Source: Stenotrophomonas sp. ZAC14D1_NAIMI4_1 (GTDB lineage: Bacteria; Pseudomonadota; Gammaproteobacteria; Xanthomonadales; Xanthomonadaceae). Taken from it: a stretch of 64,000 bases of DNA. The DNA lies in NCBI RefSeq assembly GCF_003086775.1, contig NZ_CP026001.1, positions 1,142,407 through 1,206,406 on the forward strand, in the 5' to 3' direction. The notes below the pieces were generated by a model. The model worked only from the letters and a program-made list of their open reading frames with translations, was not told the origin of the DNA and searched no databases. The position numbers and the translations under genes were made by a program. This document shows positions 37,210 to 46,122 of this stretch, piece after piece (position 1 is the stretch's first letter; each line of letters opens with the position of its first letter).

Positions 37210-38814
37210 TCAATACACGTCGCGCCGGTAACGACCGGCCATCAACAGTGCTTCCTTGCCCTCGGCACCGAGCACCTGTTCGATCACCGCATCCACGGCC
37301 GGGGCCATGCCCTGCAGGCTGCCGCAGACCAGGATCGTGGCGCCTTCATCCACCCACTGCCGCAGCGTCGCTGCTTCGGCCAGCAGCCGGTCCTGCACGT
37401 AGCGGTGGGCGCCGCCATCGCGGCTGAACACCGCATCCAGCCGCGCCAGCGTGCCGTCGGCCAGCAGCGTCTGCAGCTCCTCGCCGAAATGGAAATCGTG
37501 CGCGGCCGAACGTTCGCCAAACAGCAGCCAGGTGCGGCGCGCACCGCTGCGGGCGCGCTCGTGCAGGTGCGCGCGCAGGCCGGCAATGCCGGTGCCGTTG
37601 CCGATCAACAGCAGCGGTACCTCGGCGGCCACGCCATGGAAATTGGCGTTGCGACGCAGGCGCAGCTGCACCGGCTCATGCACCACCGCGTGGTCGCACA
37701 GCCAGCCGCTGCCGATGCCGGGCGTGCCGTCGGCACGCAGCTGGCGGCGCAGCAGCAGTTCCAGCGCGCCGTCGGCCATCACCGAGGCAATCGAGTACTC
37801 GCGATGCGGCAACGGCTGCAGTGACGCCAGCAACCCGGGCAGGTCGCCCGGTGCGACGAGGCTGGGCAGGTGCGAGCGCACGACGCGATCCAGCAGAGCC
37901 ACGCCATCGTCCAGCCGCAGGTCCGGATCGAAACCGCGCTCCAGCAGCCACGCGCGTGTGGAAACGGCAGCGTGCTGTGGGCCGATTTCGGCGATGTCAC
38001 CGGCCTGCCACTGCGCATCGCTGCCGGCCGGTGGCTGCAGGCGCAGCCAGTACACCGGCCCGCCGAGGCTGCCGGGGTTGAGGTGTTCGCGCTGCAGCAG
38101 CGGCCACGGCTGGTACTCCGCCGGGCTCCAGTCAGGCAGTTCGCTGGCACCGCCGCCGATCTGTCCCAGCAGCTGCTGCCAGTGGCGCAGCGCGGCCGGA
38201 TCGGCGTTGTCGACGTCGATCGCATCGAACATCGGGTGCGCGCCGTGTTGGCGCAGCCAGTCGTCGACCCGGTGGCCGAACGCGCAGAAATGGCCGTAGC
38301 TGCGGTCACCCAGCGCGAGCACGCCGAACTGCAGGTGGCCCAGCGAGGGCGAGGTGCTCATCACCCGGCGCAGGAAGGGCAGGGCGTGGTCGGGGGCGTC
38401 GCCTTCGCCGGTGGTGCTGGCGATGAACAGTGCGCGCTGGCTCTGCGCCAGCAGCGCGGTGTCGACTTCATGCAGCCCACGCACGCGCACCGGCAGGCTG
38501 GCGGCGCGCAGGGCCTCGGCGCTGCGTTCGGCCAGTTCGCGGGCGAAGCCGGTCTGGCTGGACCACACCAGCAGCAGCGGCGCGACATCACCGCTGGCGG
38601 CGTCATCGCGCGGGCGCCCACGCCACCACACTGCGGTGCAGGCCAGCGCATACAGTGCGAAGGCCAGGACGGCGCCGTGCCAGTGGCGCGCGGGCGGGGC
38701 GCCCTGCCACCACGTCTCGCCCAGGTGCAGGCGCAGCAGGGCGTAGCCGGCCACGGCCAGCAGCACCATCACGATGAGGTTGCCGAGCACGGCGCGCGTT
38801 GGCCGGCGGCTCAT
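37210..38814 (-). CDS. Membrane-anchored CysJ-like flavoreductase
   Basis: A 534-residue diflavin reductase. Two transmembrane segments (about 12-26 and 48-65) precede a flavodoxin FMN domain (VWSSQTGFARELAER, IASTTGEGDAPDHALPF, LALGDRSYGHFCAFG), then an FAD domain (HREYSIASV) and NADPH domain (GNGTGIAGLRAHLHER). The end RYRRDVY matches that of sulfite reductase alpha CysJ. With ApbE, PepSY, DUF2271 and DUF4198 genes upstream in one unit, I infer electron input from cytosolic NADPH to membrane and periplasmic flavin carriers, most likely for ferric iron. It overlaps apbE by 4 bases. Confidence 0.92.
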   Translation of the reverse strand: MSRRPTRAVLGNLIVMVLLAVAGYALLRLHLGETWWQGAPPARHWHGAVLAFALYALACTAVWWRGRPRDDAASGDVAPLLLVWSSQTGFARELAERSAEALRAASLPVRVRGLHEVDTALLAQSQRALFIASTTGEGDAPDHALPFLRRVMSTSPSLGHLQFGVLALGDRSYGHFCAFGHRVDDWLRQHGAHPMFDAIDVDNADPAALRHWQQLLGQIGGGASELPDWSPAEYQPWPLLQREHLNPGSLGGPVYWLRLQPPAGSDAQWQAGDIAEIGPQHAAVSTRAWLLERGFDPDLRLDDGVALLDRVVRSHLPSLVAPGDLPGLLASLQPLPHREYSIASVMADGALELLLRRQLRADGTPGIGSGWLCDHAVVHEPVQLRLRRNANFHGVAAEVPLLLIGNGTGIAGLRAHLHERARSGARRTWLLFGERSAAHDFHFGEELQTLLADGTLARLDAVFSRDGGAHRYVQDRLLAEAATLRQWVDEGATILVCGSLQGMAPAVDAVIEQVLGAEGKEALLMAGRYRRDVY

Positions 38815-39782
38815 GCGGCCTGCTCGTCCAGCAGGCGCTGGAAGGCGCTGCTGAGATGTTCGCGCGGACCGTCGATCGCGCGTTCCAGGTAGCGTGCGGC
38901 CAGGCCTTCGCGCTCGGCCAGGGCCAGGCCCTGTTCGCGGCCGAGCACGGTCAGCGCGGTGGCCCAGGCATCGGCGTGCATGGCATCGTCGGCCACCACG
39001 GTCACTGCGGCGGCGACCTGCCGCACCGGCATGCCGGTGCGCGGGTCCAAGCTGTGGCTGTAGGCCTGGCCATCGGCGTGGTACTGGTGCCAACGGTCGC
39101 CCGAGGTGGCCACGGCCTTGCCATCCAGCGCCAGCACGCGCGGCGGCGTATCGCCGTGCGCATCTTCTTCCGGGGCCGACTCCACCAGGACGCGCCACGG
39201 CTGCCCATCCGGCTTGCGGCCGTAGCCGGTCAGTTCGCCGCCCACTTCGATCAGTGCCGCGGTGATGCCCTGCGCGCGCAGCCAGGCAGCGACGTGGTCG
39301 ACACCGAAGCCCTTGGCAATCGCAGAGAGATCGAGTTCCAGGCCGCCAGGTTGCAGCAGGGCGTCAGCGCGCCACTGCAACTGCTGCCAGCCACAGCGCG
39401 CACGCGTGGCCTGCAGGGTGGCGGCGTCGGGCACGCGGCGTGGGCCGGCCTGTGCACCGAAGCCCCACAGCGCGACCAGCGGGCCCAGGGTGGGATCGAA
39501 TGCGCCGTCGCTGGTGGCGGCAATCGCCTGCGCGGCGGCCAGCACATGGCGGGTTTCGGCCGGCAACGGGCACCACTGGCCGGCGGCGGCGCGGTTGTAG
39601 CGGGCCAGGTCCGAGCCGGCGTCCCAGGTGCTCATCTGCGCGACCACCTCATCCAGGCGCGCCTGGATGCCAGCGTGCAGCGGGTGCAGGTCGCGCTGGC
39701 GTGGCGCCACCAGCGACACACTCCAGGTGGTGCCCATGGTGGTGCCGCCGAGGCGGGCGATGTCGGACAGGGGATCGGTCAT
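38811..39782 (-). CDS. apbE: FAD:protein FMN transferase ApbE
   Basis: A 323-residue flavin transferase that attaches FMN to Thr/Ser of target proteins. GGTTMGTTWSVSL, DLSAIAKGFGVDH, GGELTGYGRKP and HSLDPRTGMPV are the family blocks, and DAMHADAWATAL carries a metal Asp. No clear signal peptide or lipobox is present at the chosen ATG, which is unusual since ApbE normally acts outside the cytosol; export might need another start. The likely client is the DUF2271 protein two genes upstream. The stop overlaps the next gene (ATGA). Confidence 0.94.
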   Translation of the reverse strand: MTDPLSDIARLGGTTMGTTWSVSLVAPRQRDLHPLHAGIQARLDEVVAQMSTWDAGSDLARYNRAAAGQWCPLPAETRHVLAAAQAIAATSDGAFDPTLGPLVALWGFGAQAGPRRVPDAATLQATRARCGWQQLQWRADALLQPGGLELDLSAIAKGFGVDHVAAWLRAQGITAALIEVGGELTGYGRKPDGQPWRVLVESAPEEDAHGDTPPRVLALDGKAVATSGDRWHQYHADGQAYSHSLDPRTGMPVRQVAAAVTVVADDAMHADAWATALTVLGREQGLALAEREGLAARYLERAIDGPREHLSSAFQRLLDEQAA

Positions 39783-39834
39783 GGCGGGGCGTTGCAGGCG
39801 CGGTGCCGGGGCGGGCCCGGCACCGCGGTCCACG

Positions 39835-40638
39835 TTACTGCGGCAGCACTTCCAAGGTGGCGACGTAGCTCAGGCGGCGCTTGGCGGCCTGCTTCACCGA
39901 GGTCTTGTTGTCTTCGGTGCCGGTTTCCAGCCAGTACATGCCCGCTTCGGGCCAGGTCACCTTGATCTCGCCCTTGGCGTCGCTGGTCAGCTTCAGCTCG
40001 TCCTGCGCGTTGCGGTAGCGGGTGGCGCCACGCACGATCTCGAATTCCAGGCCGGCAGTCGGCTTGCCATCCACCAGCACGCGGAAGGTGGCTTCCTCGC
40101 CAGCGAACAGATCGTTCGGATGGCCCACGGCCAGCAGCTCGATGCCGCGGTTGGTCGGCCTCAGCGCCGTGGTGTTCGGCGCGCCGTTGGTGACGAAGGT
40201 TTCCACGCGGCCCACCGACTGGCTCACTTCCAGCTTCTTCGCATCCTTGGGCAGTTCGCCGAAGGTCGCGGCGGTGCCACGCCAGCGCTTGCGCTCGCCG
40301 TTCTGTTCGTAGGTGGCGAACAGGCCGTCATTGACCGAGGCGATGCGGTAGGTGCCCTGCTGCTTCAGCTCGATGTCGAACACGCTGCGGTACTTGCCGG
40401 TGGCGGCGTTCTGCGGCTGCACGCTGCTGCCGTCCGGCGCGGTGATCACCAGCGACTCCAGGCGCAGCGGCACGTGGTTGAAATAGAACAGGTCGTTGGA
40501 GACCGCACCGTCGACGGTGATCCACGGCGCGTTGCCGGCGATGACGGTCTGCGAGGGCAGCAGCCAGGCCTTGTGGGCCAGGGCGGAGAACGGAAGGGCA
40601 GCGGCCAGGGCGGCGGCTAGGACGAGCGTGCGCTTCAT
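39835..40638 (-). CDS. DUF4198 domain-containing periplasmic protein
   Basis: A 267-residue secreted protein. Signal peptide residues 1-21 (ALA-H cleavage). The mature N-terminus begins [11 protein letters not shown], typical of DUF4198 proteins, and two beta-sandwich regions follow ([14 protein letters not shown] near the end). The family occurs with metal uptake systems (NikM-like domains and TonB receptors) and is thought to bind metal or heme-like ligands; this is not proven. The gene belongs to the PepSY-DUF2271-DUF4198-ApbE-reductase unit. Confidence 0.92.
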   Translation of the reverse strand: MKRTLVLAAALAAALPFSALAHKAWLLPSQTVIAGNAPWITVDGAVSNDLFYFNHVPLRLESLVITAPDGSSVQPQNAATGKYRSVFDIELKQQGTYRIASVNDGLFATYEQNGERKRWRGTAATFGELPKDAKKLEVSQSVGRVETFVTNGAPNTTALRPTNRGIELLAVGHPNDLFAGEEATFRVLVDGKPTAGLEFEIVRGATRYRNAQDELKLTSDAKGEIKVTWPEAGMYWLETGTEDNKTSVKQAAKRRLSYVATLEVLPQ

Positions 40639-40662
40639 GCGGAAGACTCCAGGGGTGGTGGT

Positions 40663-40702
40663 GGGGTCAGAGCCCTTCCTGCGGAAGGGATCCGACCCGG
40701 GG
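40663..40702. repeat. GGGGTC-type palindrome inside an operon
   Basis: GGGGTCAGAGCCCTTCC and GGAAGGGATCCGACCC lie inverted around TGC. It sits between the DUF2271 and DUF4198 genes, so here it is inside a probable transcript rather than at its end. Confidence 0.7.
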
Positions 40703-40711
40703 GTCATGCAG

Positions 40712-41230
40712 TTACGGCTTGACGGCGAGGGTGACCTGGCCCAGCTCGGTGGCGCCCTGCGCCTTGCCGTTCTGCGCGGCGGTGGCCGGCCAGGTGAAGG
40801 GGATCTTCAGCAGTTCGCGGCCGCCGACTTCGCGCACCGCTTCCACCACGAGGGTGTAGCTGCCCGGGGCCAGCTGCTTCAGGGCCGGCTGCTGGTCGTT
40901 GAACGACAGTGCGTGCTTGCCCGCCGGGCGGGTCGGACCGGTCACGCCATCCACCGGCACCTGCAGCGTGCGGCCGCTCTTGCGCCACCACTGGCGCAGG
41001 TCGGGCAACCACTTGGTGCCATGGCCTTCACTGTTGCTGGTCTGCTGGTACCAGACCGACAGGTTGGCGGCGGCCTTCTGGTCGGCGCCTTCCAGCCACA
41101 CGGCCACATACGGGCGGTGGTATTCGGCAACGTTGAGCTTGGGCACTTCGACGTTGATGTCGAGGGTGGCGGCATAGGCCGGCGAGGTGGCCAGCAGGCC
41201 GCTGAGGGCGATGGTGAGGGTGACGCGCAT
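40712..41230 (-). CDS. DUF2271 protein, predicted FMN-carrying
   Basis: A 172-residue periplasmic protein with a signal peptide (AYA-A cleavage about residue 20). Residues 23-60 match DUF2271 ([15 protein letters not shown]). The sequence [11 protein letters not shown] at residues 94-104 is close to the ApbE target motif D-x-x-[ST]-G-A-[ST]; Pro99 replaces Ala and Thr100 would be the FMN-linked residue. Comparative genomics has linked DUF2271 with ApbE and PepSY proteins; I rely on recall for that. I infer a covalent flavoprotein that accepts electrons from the PepSY protein. Confidence 0.88.
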   Translation of the reverse strand: MRVTLTIALSGLLATSPAYAATLDINVEVPKLNVAEYHRPYVAVWLEGADQKAAANLSVWYQQTSNSEGHGTKWLPDLRQWWRKSGRTLQVPVDGVTGPTRPAGKHALSFNDQQPALKQLAPGSYTLVVEAVREVGGRELLKIPFTWPATAAQNGKAQGATELGQVTLAVKP

Positions 41231-41259
41231 GGGGCGGCTCCGGAGGGAACGGATGGAAG

Positions 41260-41898
41260 TCAGTGGATCAGCAGCAGGGCGATCAGCAGCGGGATCATCA
41301 GGCCCAGGCCGACCAGCGGCCAGGTCATGCGCCGCTGCCGCGCATGCAGGTGCAGCAGGAACAGGCCGGTGATGCAGAACACCAGGCAGGCCACCGCGAA
41401 CAGGTCCAGGAACCAGCCCCACGCCGGGCCCGCGTTGCGGCCCTTGTGCAGGTCGTTGAGGTAGGACACCGCGCCGCGCGAGGTCGATTCGTATTCCACC
41501 GCACCGCTTTCGCGGTCGATGCTCAGCCAGGCGTCGCCACCGGGGCGCGGCAGCGACAGGTAGATTTCTTCCGGCGACCATTCGGCCGGGCGCCCGCCGA
41601 TGCCGATGTCCAGCTGCGCATCCAGCCATTGCCGGGCCGGCAGCGGAATGGGGGCGTTGCCGTCTTCGCGGTCACCCAGCGCGCCAAGAAGCTCAGCCGG
41701 CAGTTCCAGCTTCTGGTTCTGCACCTGCGGTTTGGCTTCGATCTTCGCCGCGTGGTTCAGGGTCAGGCCGGTGGCCGCGAACAGCAGCATGCCGATCAGG
41801 CACACCGCCGAGCTGATCCAGTGCCACTGGTGCAGCGTACGCAGCCAGAAGCCACGGCTCTGTTGCTGCTGCACGGTGGAGGACACGGGACGGCTCAC
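41260..41898 (-). CDS. PepSY-associated transmembrane protein
   Basis: A 212-residue inner-membrane protein with three transmembrane helices (about 26-48, 162-182, 192-211) and a periplasmic domain between the first two. His23/His26, His49, His151 in NDLHKGR and His183/185 are placed as in PepSY_TM proteins thought to carry heme. [13 protein letters not shown] and [13 protein letters not shown] are PepSY marks. Start is GTG with no strong ribosome site. It is the first gene of the unit; a candidate Fur box lies 39 bases upstream. Likely an electron conduit between the reductase and periplasmic flavoprotein. Confidence 0.9.
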   Translation of the reverse strand: MSRPVSSTVQQQQSRGFWLRTLHQWHWISSAVCLIGMLLFAATGLTLNHAAKIEAKPQVQNQKLELPAELLGALGDREDGNAPIPLPARQWLDAQLDIGIGGRPAEWSPEEIYLSLPRPGGDAWLSIDRESGAVEYESTSRGAVSYLNDLHKGRNAGPAWGWFLDLFAVACLVFCITGLFLLHLHARQRRMTWPLVGLGLMIPLLIALLLIH

Positions 41899-41936
41899 GG
41901 TGTTTTTCGGGGCGGGTGAAGACTACCCATTACAGC

Positions 41937-41955
41937 ATTAATGAGAATGGCTCGC
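41937..41955 (-). promoter_or_regulatory. Candidate Fur box of the PepSY cassette
   Basis: ATTAATGAGAATGGCTCGC matches the 19-base Fur consensus at about 11 positions, with AATGAGAAT its best part. It lies 39 bases upstream of the PepSY start codon. No other gene starts nearby, so it should control the five-gene cassette. Confidence 0.6.
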
Positions 41956-41992
41956 AATTAGGTGTCGTTGTGTATCCCGTGCGGAGGAGCCC

Positions 41993-42231
41993 GGGCAATG
42001 CCGGCCAGCGGCCGGCACTACCGGTGCGGTAGATCCACGCCATGCGTGGATGCCACAGCAGGGCAATGCCGGCCAGCGGCCGGCACTACCGGTGCAGTAG
42101 ATCCACGCCATGCGTGGATGCCACAGCAGGGCAATGCCGGCCAGCGGCCGGCACTACCGGTGTGCAGTAGATCCACGTCATGCGTGGATGCCACAGCAGG
42201 GCAATGCCGGCCAGCGGCCGGCACTACCCGG
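41993..42231. repeat. 68-bp tandem array of two SMAG subtypes
   Basis: Four head-to-tail units start at 41993, 42061, 42129 and 42199. Each has a minus-oriented GTAGTGCCGGCC palindrome followed by a plus-oriented GTAGATCCACGCCATGCGTG palindrome and a GCCACAGCAGGGCAATG linker. The fourth lacks the second palindrome. It fills the 341-base gap between the TonB receptor stop and the PepSY promoter and could shield one transcript from the other. Confidence 0.93.
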
Positions 42232-42239
42232 GGACGTAA

Positions 42240-44657
42240 TCAGAACTTCGCGTTCAACGAGATCCAGTAACTGCGGCGCTGGTCCTTGGTCGCATAGTCA
42301 TCCACGCAGTTGAACTCGCTCTGGCTGATCAGCAGGCACGACTGCGAGACGAAGTCCTTGTCCAGCAGGTTGTTGACGCGTGCATTGACGGTCAGCCACG
42401 GCGTGGCATCCCAGCTGCCGCCCAGGTGGAAGATCGTGTAGTCCTGATAGTAGCGGTTGTGGCTGGCGCCGCTGGCATCGAGGATGGTGTCGCGGTAGCG
42501 GTCGTAGCGGCCTTCGCCGATCAGCGACAGGCTGATGGCATCGTTGAGCTGCCAGTTGAGGCTGGCGTTGGCCATGTGCTTGGCCGGGGTGGTGCCGGTG
42601 ATCGGCAGGCCCTTCTGCGGGCCGCTGGTCTGCTCGCTCCTGGTCCAGGTGTAGTTGCCGCGCAGCTGCAGGTTCTGCAGCAGGTCGACGTGCGCGGCCA
42701 TTTCCACGCCACGCGTTTCGGCCTTGTCGATGTTCACGCTCTGGGTGAAGGTGCTGTAGCCCAGTTCCGCCCAGCCCGGTCCGATGTCCACGCAGTAGCC
42801 GCTGCCGGCCGGCGCCACTTCGCAGTTCGGGAAAGTGCCGCCGCTGGCGATCTTGTCATCGAACTTGTTGATGAAGCCGGTGACGTTCATGCCCCAGCGC
42901 TGGCCTTCGTAGTACGCGGCCAGCTCGTAGTTGGTGCTGGTCTCCGGCTTCAGGTTGGGCGAGCCCACCAGCGGCAGCACGCCCTGGCCGCCGAAGCCGC
43001 TGATGCCGGGGAACAGCTGGTCCGGACGCGGGGTCTTGTAGCCGGTGCTGACGCCGCCCTTGAGGGTCCAGGCGTCGCTGGCATTCCACACCAGGTAGCC
43101 GCGCGGGCTGACGTGGCTGCCGAACACGTTGTGGTCGTCGTAGCGCAGGCCGAAGGTCGCGGTCAGGGTGTCGGTCAGCGACCAGTTGTCCTCGGCGAAC
43201 AGCGCCCACATGCGGTGCTTCTGTTTGGTGTTGCTGCGGTAGCCGGCGCCGTCCATGCCGAACACGCCGTCGATCATGTCGGTGTCGTTGTACTGGCCGC
43301 CGACGGTCAGCTTGTGCGCGCCAAAGTCGAGGTCGAGCATCGTGTCCAGCACGTAGCCTTCCAGTTCCATGGTGCGCAGCGGACGCGGCAGGAACGCCTG
43401 CAGGCGCGCCATCTCCTCGGCGTTGAGCGCACCCAGCGCGTTGCTGCGGCCGGCGGCGCAGTTGTTGGCGGCACCGGTGCGCTGGCAGACGTCGTTCCAC
43501 AGGGTCTGCAGGTTGGCGCGCTCGTCCAGGGTGAGCGGCAGCGAGCGGCCGAGGTTGTTGCTCTTGCTGTGGGTCAGCGAGGTCTGCCAGGTGCCGAAGC
43601 TGTAGCGGCCCTGGTGGGTCAGCGACAGCTGGTCGCGCTCGTAGCGCTGGTAGGCGGTGTAGCCCACGCGCGGCTGCACCACGCGGCGGGTGATCGTGCC
43701 GCTGCCGTTCGGGTTGGGGATGACCGCGTTGCCGACGCGCCACAGGCTGGCCAGGCTGTCCAGGGTGCCGGTCTGGCCTTCACTGTTGTCGTACTTCTGC
43801 CGCGAGACGTCGTAGTCCAGCCACAGCTCGTGGTCGTCGTTGATGCGGAAATCCAGGCGCAGGCCGGTGTTCCAGTTGGTGTTGGCCACCGACTTGCCGC
43901 CGCCGCCGAAGCCGATGCTGCGCTCCCACGGCGTGCCATCGGGCAGGGTCAGCGCATCCCATTCGGGGTTGGACGCCTTGGCGTCGTAGTAGCTGCCGCG
44001 CACGGCCATGCTGATGCGGTCCTTCAGCAGCGGGCCGCTGAGGTAGACATCGGTGGTGCGCGCATCGCCGAACTGGTCGTCCTGCTGCACGGTGAAGCCC
44101 TGGCTGAGCGAGCCGTGCCAGCTGTCCTGGTTGCGGCGGGTAATGATGTTGATGACGCCGCCCATGGCATCCGAGCCGTACAGGGTGGACATCGGGCCGC
44201 GCACTACTTCGATGCGCTCGATGGCCTCCAGGGGCGGCAGGTACGAGAACTGGCCGCCGCCGAAGTTGTTCGGGTACAGCTGGCCGACATTGCTCTGGCG
44301 GCGGCCGTCGATCAGCACCAGGGTGTATTCGGACGGCAGGCCACGCATGGAAATGGTGGCGCGGCCGTTCTTGTCGGTGGCTTCCAGGCCCACGTCGATG
44401 CCTTCGACGTCGCGCAGCGCATCGACCAGGCTGGTGTACGGGCGCTTGCTCAGTTCTTCGCGGCTGACCACGCTGATGCTGGCCGGCGCATCGACCACCT
44501 TCTGTTCGAAGCCGGAGGCGGTGACCACCACCTTGTCCAGGGTCTGCGGGGCGGCGGCTTCGCCGTGGGCGAAGGCGGGGCTGGCGAAGGCGGCCAGCAC
44601 GGCGCTGGTCAGCAGGTGGCGGGACAGGGACGAACGGACACGATGGCGCTGGGCCAT
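42240..44657 (-). CDS. TonB-dependent receptor, CirA-like
   Basis: An 805-residue outer-membrane receptor. The signal peptide ends at about ASPAFA; TonB box region LDKVVVTAS at about 40-48; plug domain with ISMRGLPSEYTLVLIDGRRQ and GPMSTLYGSDAMGGVINI; the rest is a 22-strand barrel ending in Phe (SLNAKF). The plug pattern resembles catecholate siderophore and colicin receptors of the CirA type. Substrate remains a guess. GAGG lies 8 bases before the start. It follows a small protein gene downstream of a candidate Fur box. Confidence 0.93.
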   Translation of the reverse strand: MAQRHRVRSSLSRHLLTSAVLAAFASPAFAHGEAAAPQTLDKVVVTASGFEQKVVDAPASISVVSREELSKRPYTSLVDALRDVEGIDVGLEATDKNGRATISMRGLPSEYTLVLIDGRRQSNVGQLYPNNFGGGQFSYLPPLEAIERIEVVRGPMSTLYGSDAMGGVINIITRRNQDSWHGSLSQGFTVQQDDQFGDARTTDVYLSGPLLKDRISMAVRGSYYDAKASNPEWDALTLPDGTPWERSIGFGGGGKSVANTNWNTGLRLDFRINDDHELWLDYDVSRQKYDNSEGQTGTLDSLASLWRVGNAVIPNPNGSGTITRRVVQPRVGYTAYQRYERDQLSLTHQGRYSFGTWQTSLTHSKSNNLGRSLPLTLDERANLQTLWNDVCQRTGAANNCAAGRSNALGALNAEEMARLQAFLPRPLRTMELEGYVLDTMLDLDFGAHKLTVGGQYNDTDMIDGVFGMDGAGYRSNTKQKHRMWALFAEDNWSLTDTLTATFGLRYDDHNVFGSHVSPRGYLVWNASDAWTLKGGVSTGYKTPRPDQLFPGISGFGGQGVLPLVGSPNLKPETSTNYELAAYYEGQRWGMNVTGFINKFDDKIASGGTFPNCEVAPAGSGYCVDIGPGWAELGYSTFTQSVNIDKAETRGVEMAAHVDLLQNLQLRGNYTWTRSEQTSGPQKGLPITGTTPAKHMANASLNWQLNDAISLSLIGEGRYDRYRDTILDASGASHNRYYQDYTIFHLGGSWDATPWLTVNARVNNLLDKDFVSQSCLLISQSEFNCVDDYATKDQRRSYWISLNAKF

Positions 44658-44814
44658 GGCAGTAACCTCGAAGGATGCAGGGTGGTGCGATGCCAGCGCG
44701 GAATGCGTGGCATGCACGGGGAGCCCCGGTCAGGGGCAGCAGGGATGCAGCAGGGGATGAAGCAGGCAGCGGCGCGCAGGCGCGACCGCAGGCGCGGTCA
44801 CGAAGGGCCGGAGA

Positions 44815-45216
44815 TCAGGCCAGCGGCGGCGCCTGGCCGCGTTGCTGGCGGCGCCCGGGCGCATCGGCCCACGGCGTGTCCGGCGTGGCCAGCGGCCAGT
44901 GCGGACGGGCCCCGGCGTGGACCGGGGCAAGGGGAATCAGATCCAGTTCACTGCGCAGCCATTGGCTGGCCAGCAGCAGCGGCGGCGGCGGTGCCTTGTC
45001 GGCGGCCTTGGTCGGTGTGCAGACGCAACGGCGCAGCTTGGCCGGCGCGTCTTCTTCCACCGGCACTTCACCACCGCGGCCTTCGAGGGGCTGCTGCCAC
45101 GCCTGCGCGGCGGCCTCCGCCTGGCCGTGCGGCAGCAGCGGCAGGGTGCCCAGCAGCAACGCCAGCATCGCCACCCACGCCAACAGGCTGGCCAGTGCAG
45201 GGCGATGACCGCGCAT
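44815..45216 (-). CDS. Small membrane-anchored protein upstream of the receptor (I)
   Basis: A 133-residue protein with a single hydrophobic segment at about 9-28, followed by a Pro/Ala-rich extracytoplasmic tail containing a CVC pair. No family recognised. I use the ATG at 45216; a longer frame back to 45312 is possible but less likely. It lies between a Fur box and the TonB receptor. A second gene at 48565-48966 has the same length, layout and position at the next receptor. Confidence 0.65.
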   Translation of the reverse strand: MRGHRPALASLLAWVAMLALLLGTLPLLPHGQAEAAAQAWQQPLEGRGGEVPVEEDAPAKLRRCVCTPTKAADKAPPPPLLLASQWLRSELDLIPLAPVHAGARPHWPLATPDTPWADAPGRRQQRGQAPPLA

Positions 45217-45346
45217 GGCGGTACCGAACTGCACGAGGCGAAGCGGGCGAGGGCGGAACGGGCGACGCAAGGCAGGCAACCCCTGGGCGTACGCCGGACC
45301 ATCCGGCGTCAACGGGGCGTGATTGTAATGAGAGCTGTTAGCGGTT

Positions 45347-45365
45347 GCAAATGAGAATGATTGCC
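45347..45365 (-). promoter_or_regulatory. Candidate Fur box upstream of receptor I
   Basis: GCAAATGAGAATGATTGCC agrees with the Fur consensus at about 14 of 19 positions. It lies between the stop of the dioxygenase gene and the start of the small protein gene, both on the minus strand, so it should control the small protein and receptor I. Confidence 0.75.
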
Positions 45366-45393
45366 AAAGTGTCGCAGGGCCGCTGCGCCGGCC

Positions 45394-46071
45394 TCAGACT
45401 TCGCTCCAGCGCCGCAGCAGGTTGTGGTAAACGCCGGTCAGCTGCAGCACTGCACCAGCGTCGCCGCCGGTCTGCCGCAGGCGTTCGATGGAGGTGTCCA
45501 TCTCCCACAGCAGGCACCGCTGCACATCGTCGCGGACCATGCTCTGCACCCAGAAGAACGAGGCCACGCGCGCACCGCGCGTGACCGGGTTGACCTGGTG
45601 CAGGCTGCTGGACGGGTACACGATCAGGTCGCCGGCGGGCAGCTTCACTTCGTGCTCGCCGTAGGTATCGCTGATCACCAGTTCGCCGCCGTCGTACTCC
45701 TCCGGCGCGGACAGGAACAGGGTGCAGGAGATGTCCGAGCGCAGCTGTTCGCCGTGGGCCAGGTTCATCACCGCGCCATCGACGTGGAAGCCGTAGGTGC
45801 CGCCGCCGCTGTAGCGGTTGAAGCGGGGTGGCAGGATCTTCAGCGGGAGCGTGGCCGCAAAGAACAGCGGGTTGCGCCGCAGCGCGGCCAGCACGCCCTG
45901 GCCGAGCTCGGCCTTCAATGGCGAGGCATCGGGCAGTTGCTCGTTGTGCTTCACCAGCGCGCCCTGGGCGCCGACGGTCTCGCGACCGTCGGCCCAATCG
46001 GCCGCATCCAGCCGCTGGCGCATCTGTGCCACCTCTTCCGGGGCAAGCACGTTGGGTATATGCAGCAGCAT
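45394..46071 (-). CDS. piuC: Fe(II)-dependent PKHD-type hydroxylase (PiuC-like)
   Basis: A 225-residue 2-oxoglutarate/Fe(II) dioxygenase. The metal triad is His96 and Asp98 (GFHVDGA) with His158 (SSSLHQVNP); Arg165 would bind 2-oxoglutarate. It follows the receptor gene at 46123-48447 by 51 bases, as piuC follows piuA in Pseudomonas. The substrate is unknown; it may modify the siderophore or receptor partner. It probably shares the Fur-controlled transcript starting near 49019. Confidence 0.94.
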   Translation of the reverse strand: MLLHIPNVLAPEEVAQMRQRLDAADWADGRETVGAQGALVKHNEQLPDASPLKAELGQGVLAALRRNPLFFAATLPLKILPPRFNRYSGGGTYGFHVDGAVMNLAHGEQLRSDISCTLFLSAPEEYDGGELVISDTYGEHEVKLPAGDLIVYPSSSLHQVNPVTRGARVASFFWVQSMVRDDVQRCLLWEMDTSIERLRQTGGDAGAVLQLTGVYHNLLRRWSEV

Positions 46072-46122
46072 GGCGGTTCCTCGTCGATACGCGGGGGAGT
46101 CAGGCTCCCCCGCGCAGGTGCA

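Noticed and set aside
37210..39198. A 662-codon version of the flavoreductase
   Set aside because: The extra N-terminus is antisense-like sequence in the wrong frame over apbE; the ATG at 38814 overlaps the apbE stop as expected for coupled genes.
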